A stretch of 6,344 nucleotides of DNA. It comes from Burkholderiales bacterium RIFCSPHIGHO2_12_FULL_61_11. Lineage in GTDB: Bacteria; Pseudomonadota; Gammaproteobacteria; Burkholderiales; Burkholderiaceae_C. The position numbers and the translations under genes are program-made. Below are positions 5,279-6,344 of the stretch, one piece after another (the first letter of the stretch is position 1; each line of letters starts with the position of its first letter). Location: assembly GCA_001770785.1 (NCBI GenBank), contig MERZ01000174.1:3139-9482 (forward strand), read 5' to 3'. Below the pieces are notes generated by a model. The model saw only the letters and a program-made list of their open reading frames with translations, had not been told where the DNA came from and ran no database searches.

Positions 5279-6344
5279 TCACGCCGCGCCGATATTCGGC
5301 ACCAGCCCTGCCATGGGCTGGCCGTTCTTGAGGGCGGCCGTGAAGGCCAGCATGCGGTCAATCGGCAAGCGGGCGCGCAGGCCCAGCGCCGCATCGACAT
5401 GCACTTCATTCGCGCCGGTTTCCAGCACCTGCGCCACCCCGACCAGCCCGTTCATGGCCATCCAGGGGCAGTGGGCGCAGCTTTTGCAGGTGGCGCTGTT
5501 GCCGGCGGTGGGCGCTTCAAAAAAGGTTTTTCCCGGGTTGAGCGTGCGCAGCTTGTGCATCATGCCATTGTCGGTCGCCACGATGAATTCGGGTGCATTG
5601 ATCTCGCGCGCGGCCTTGAGGATGGCCGAGGTCGAGCCAACCGCATCAGCCAGTGCCACCACGTCGGCCGGCGCTTCGGGATGCACCAGCACCTTCGCCA
5701 GGGGATGCTCTTTCATCAGGGCCTGCAGTTCAAAGGCCTTGAACTCGTCGTGCACGATGCAGGCGCCATTCCAGAGCACCATGTCGGCTCCGGTCTCGCG
5801 CTGGATGTAGCCACCCAGATGCCGGTCGGGGGCCCAGAGGATTTTCTGGCCCTGCGCTTTGAGCGCGCGCACGATGTCCAGCGCGCAACTCGACGTCACG
5901 ACCCAGTCGGCACGCGCCTTGACGGCGGCGCTGGTGTTGGCGTAGACCACCACGGTGCGGTCGGGGTGGGCATCGCAGAAGGCGCTGAATTCATCCACCG
6001 GGCAACCCAGGTCGAGCGAGCAGGTGGCGTCCAGATCGGGCATCAGCACGCGCTTTTCGGGCGACAGGATTTTGGCCGTTTCTCCCATGAAGCGCACGCC
6101 GGACACCACCAGCGTTTGGGCAGCGTGGTCGCGGCCAAAGCGCGCCATTTCAAGCGAATCGGAGACCAGGCCGCCAGTTTCCTCGGCCAGGTCCTGCAGA
6201 TCGGGGTGGACATAGTAATGCGACACCATCACGGCATTTCGGCTTTTCAGCAGGCCGCGGATGCGGTCTTTCAGTTCGGCGCGCTCGGCCTGCGTCGGCT
6301 CGACGGGCACCCGCGCCCAGGCGTGATGCGTGCTGCAACTGACC
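5279..6344 (-). CDS. nadA: Quinolinate synthase NadA (5' end beyond the window)
   Basis: NadA condenses iminoaspartate with dihydroxyacetone phosphate to quinolinate, in the cytosolic de novo NAD pathway, using an oxygen-sensitive [4Fe-4S] cluster. Numbered from a GTG at 6310, the visible protein has 343 residues. The three cluster cysteines are C97 ([10 protein letters not shown]), C184 ([11 protein letters not shown]) and C281 (last Cys of CKSCAHC, 275-281). Their spacing of 87 and 97 residues equals that of E. coli C113, C200 and C297. Other hallmarks are [14 protein letters not shown] (30-43), [12 protein letters not shown] (71-82), NTSAAVKA (125-132) and [11 protein letters not shown] (268-278). 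The GTG is unlikely to be the true start: it has no Shine-Dalgarno, the frame stays open to the window edge ([10 protein letters not shown] before it), and E. coli numbering implies about 16 more residues. The gene is therefore taken as 5'-truncated by the window. The C-terminus is complete. Confidence 0.95.
   Translation of the reverse strand, partial: VSCSTHHAWARVPVEPTQAERAELKDRIRGLLKSRNAVMVSHYYVHPDLQDLAEETGGLVSDSLEMARFGRDHAAQTLVVSGVRFMGETAKILSPEKRVLMPDLDATCSLDLGCPVDEFSAFCDAHPDRTVVVYANTSAAVKARADWVVTSSCALDIVRALKAQGQKILWAPDRHLGGYIQRETGADMVLWNGACIVHDEFKAFELQALMKEHPLAKVLVHPEAPADVVALADAVGSTSAILKAAREINAPEFIVATDNGMMHKLRTLNPGKTFFEAPTAGNSATCKSCAHCPWMAMNGLVGVAQVLETGANEVHVDAALGLRARLPIDRMLAFTAALKNGQPMAGLVPNIGAA

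Noticed and set aside
5199..5810. Plus-strand open frame of 203 codons over nadA
   Set aside because: Antisense to nadA, with no ribosome binding site and a low-complexity Ala/Ser-rich composition expected from a shadow frame.

Overview
The window looks like chromosomal DNA of a betaproteobacterium, most likely a Comamonadaceae-type Burkholderiales (inference). The grounds are the high GC content of most genes, a PabB-PabC fusion of the kind common in that group, a NadA that reads smoothly upstream into a typical N-terminal leader, and two kinds of dispersed intergenic repeat familiar from these genomes. It holds six protein genes and no RNA genes. No insertion sequence, CRISPR array or integrase is visible, and the gaps between genes are all under 165 bases.

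Left part (1-2056): a small secreted histidine-containing protein of unknown function (minus strand, 69-584) is divergent from a full-length two-domain chromate transporter ChrA (plus strand, 731-1984). The 146-base gap between them probably carries both promoters. No chrB-type regulator lies inside the window.

Middle part (2057-3348): a DUF504/MJ1316-family small protein (minus, 2057-2317) is divergent from an MlaF-type ABC ATPase (plus, 2479-3312). The ATPase has every catalytic motif, but none of its usual partners (mlaE, mlaD, mlaC, mlaB) follows. Only 36 bases after its stop comes the end of a convergent gene. Its base composition and codon use are clearly more AT-rich than the genes to its right, so it may be a transferred or relocated orphan.

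Right part (3349-6344): two minus-strand biosynthetic genes. nadA (quinolinate synthase, NAD biosynthesis) runs in from beyond the right edge. It is followed by a 157-base spacer with two repeats, then a bifunctional pabB-pabC gene (aminodeoxychorismate synthase component I plus aminodeoxychorismate lyase, folate pathway). The fusion probably starts at a TTG whose Shine-Dalgarno sequence lies inside a repeat-like element.

Nothing here amounts to a clear new biological system. The points most worth a second look are the orphan MlaF with its unusual leader, the uncharacterised secreted protein paired with ChrA, and the repeat that appears to supply the pabBC translation start.
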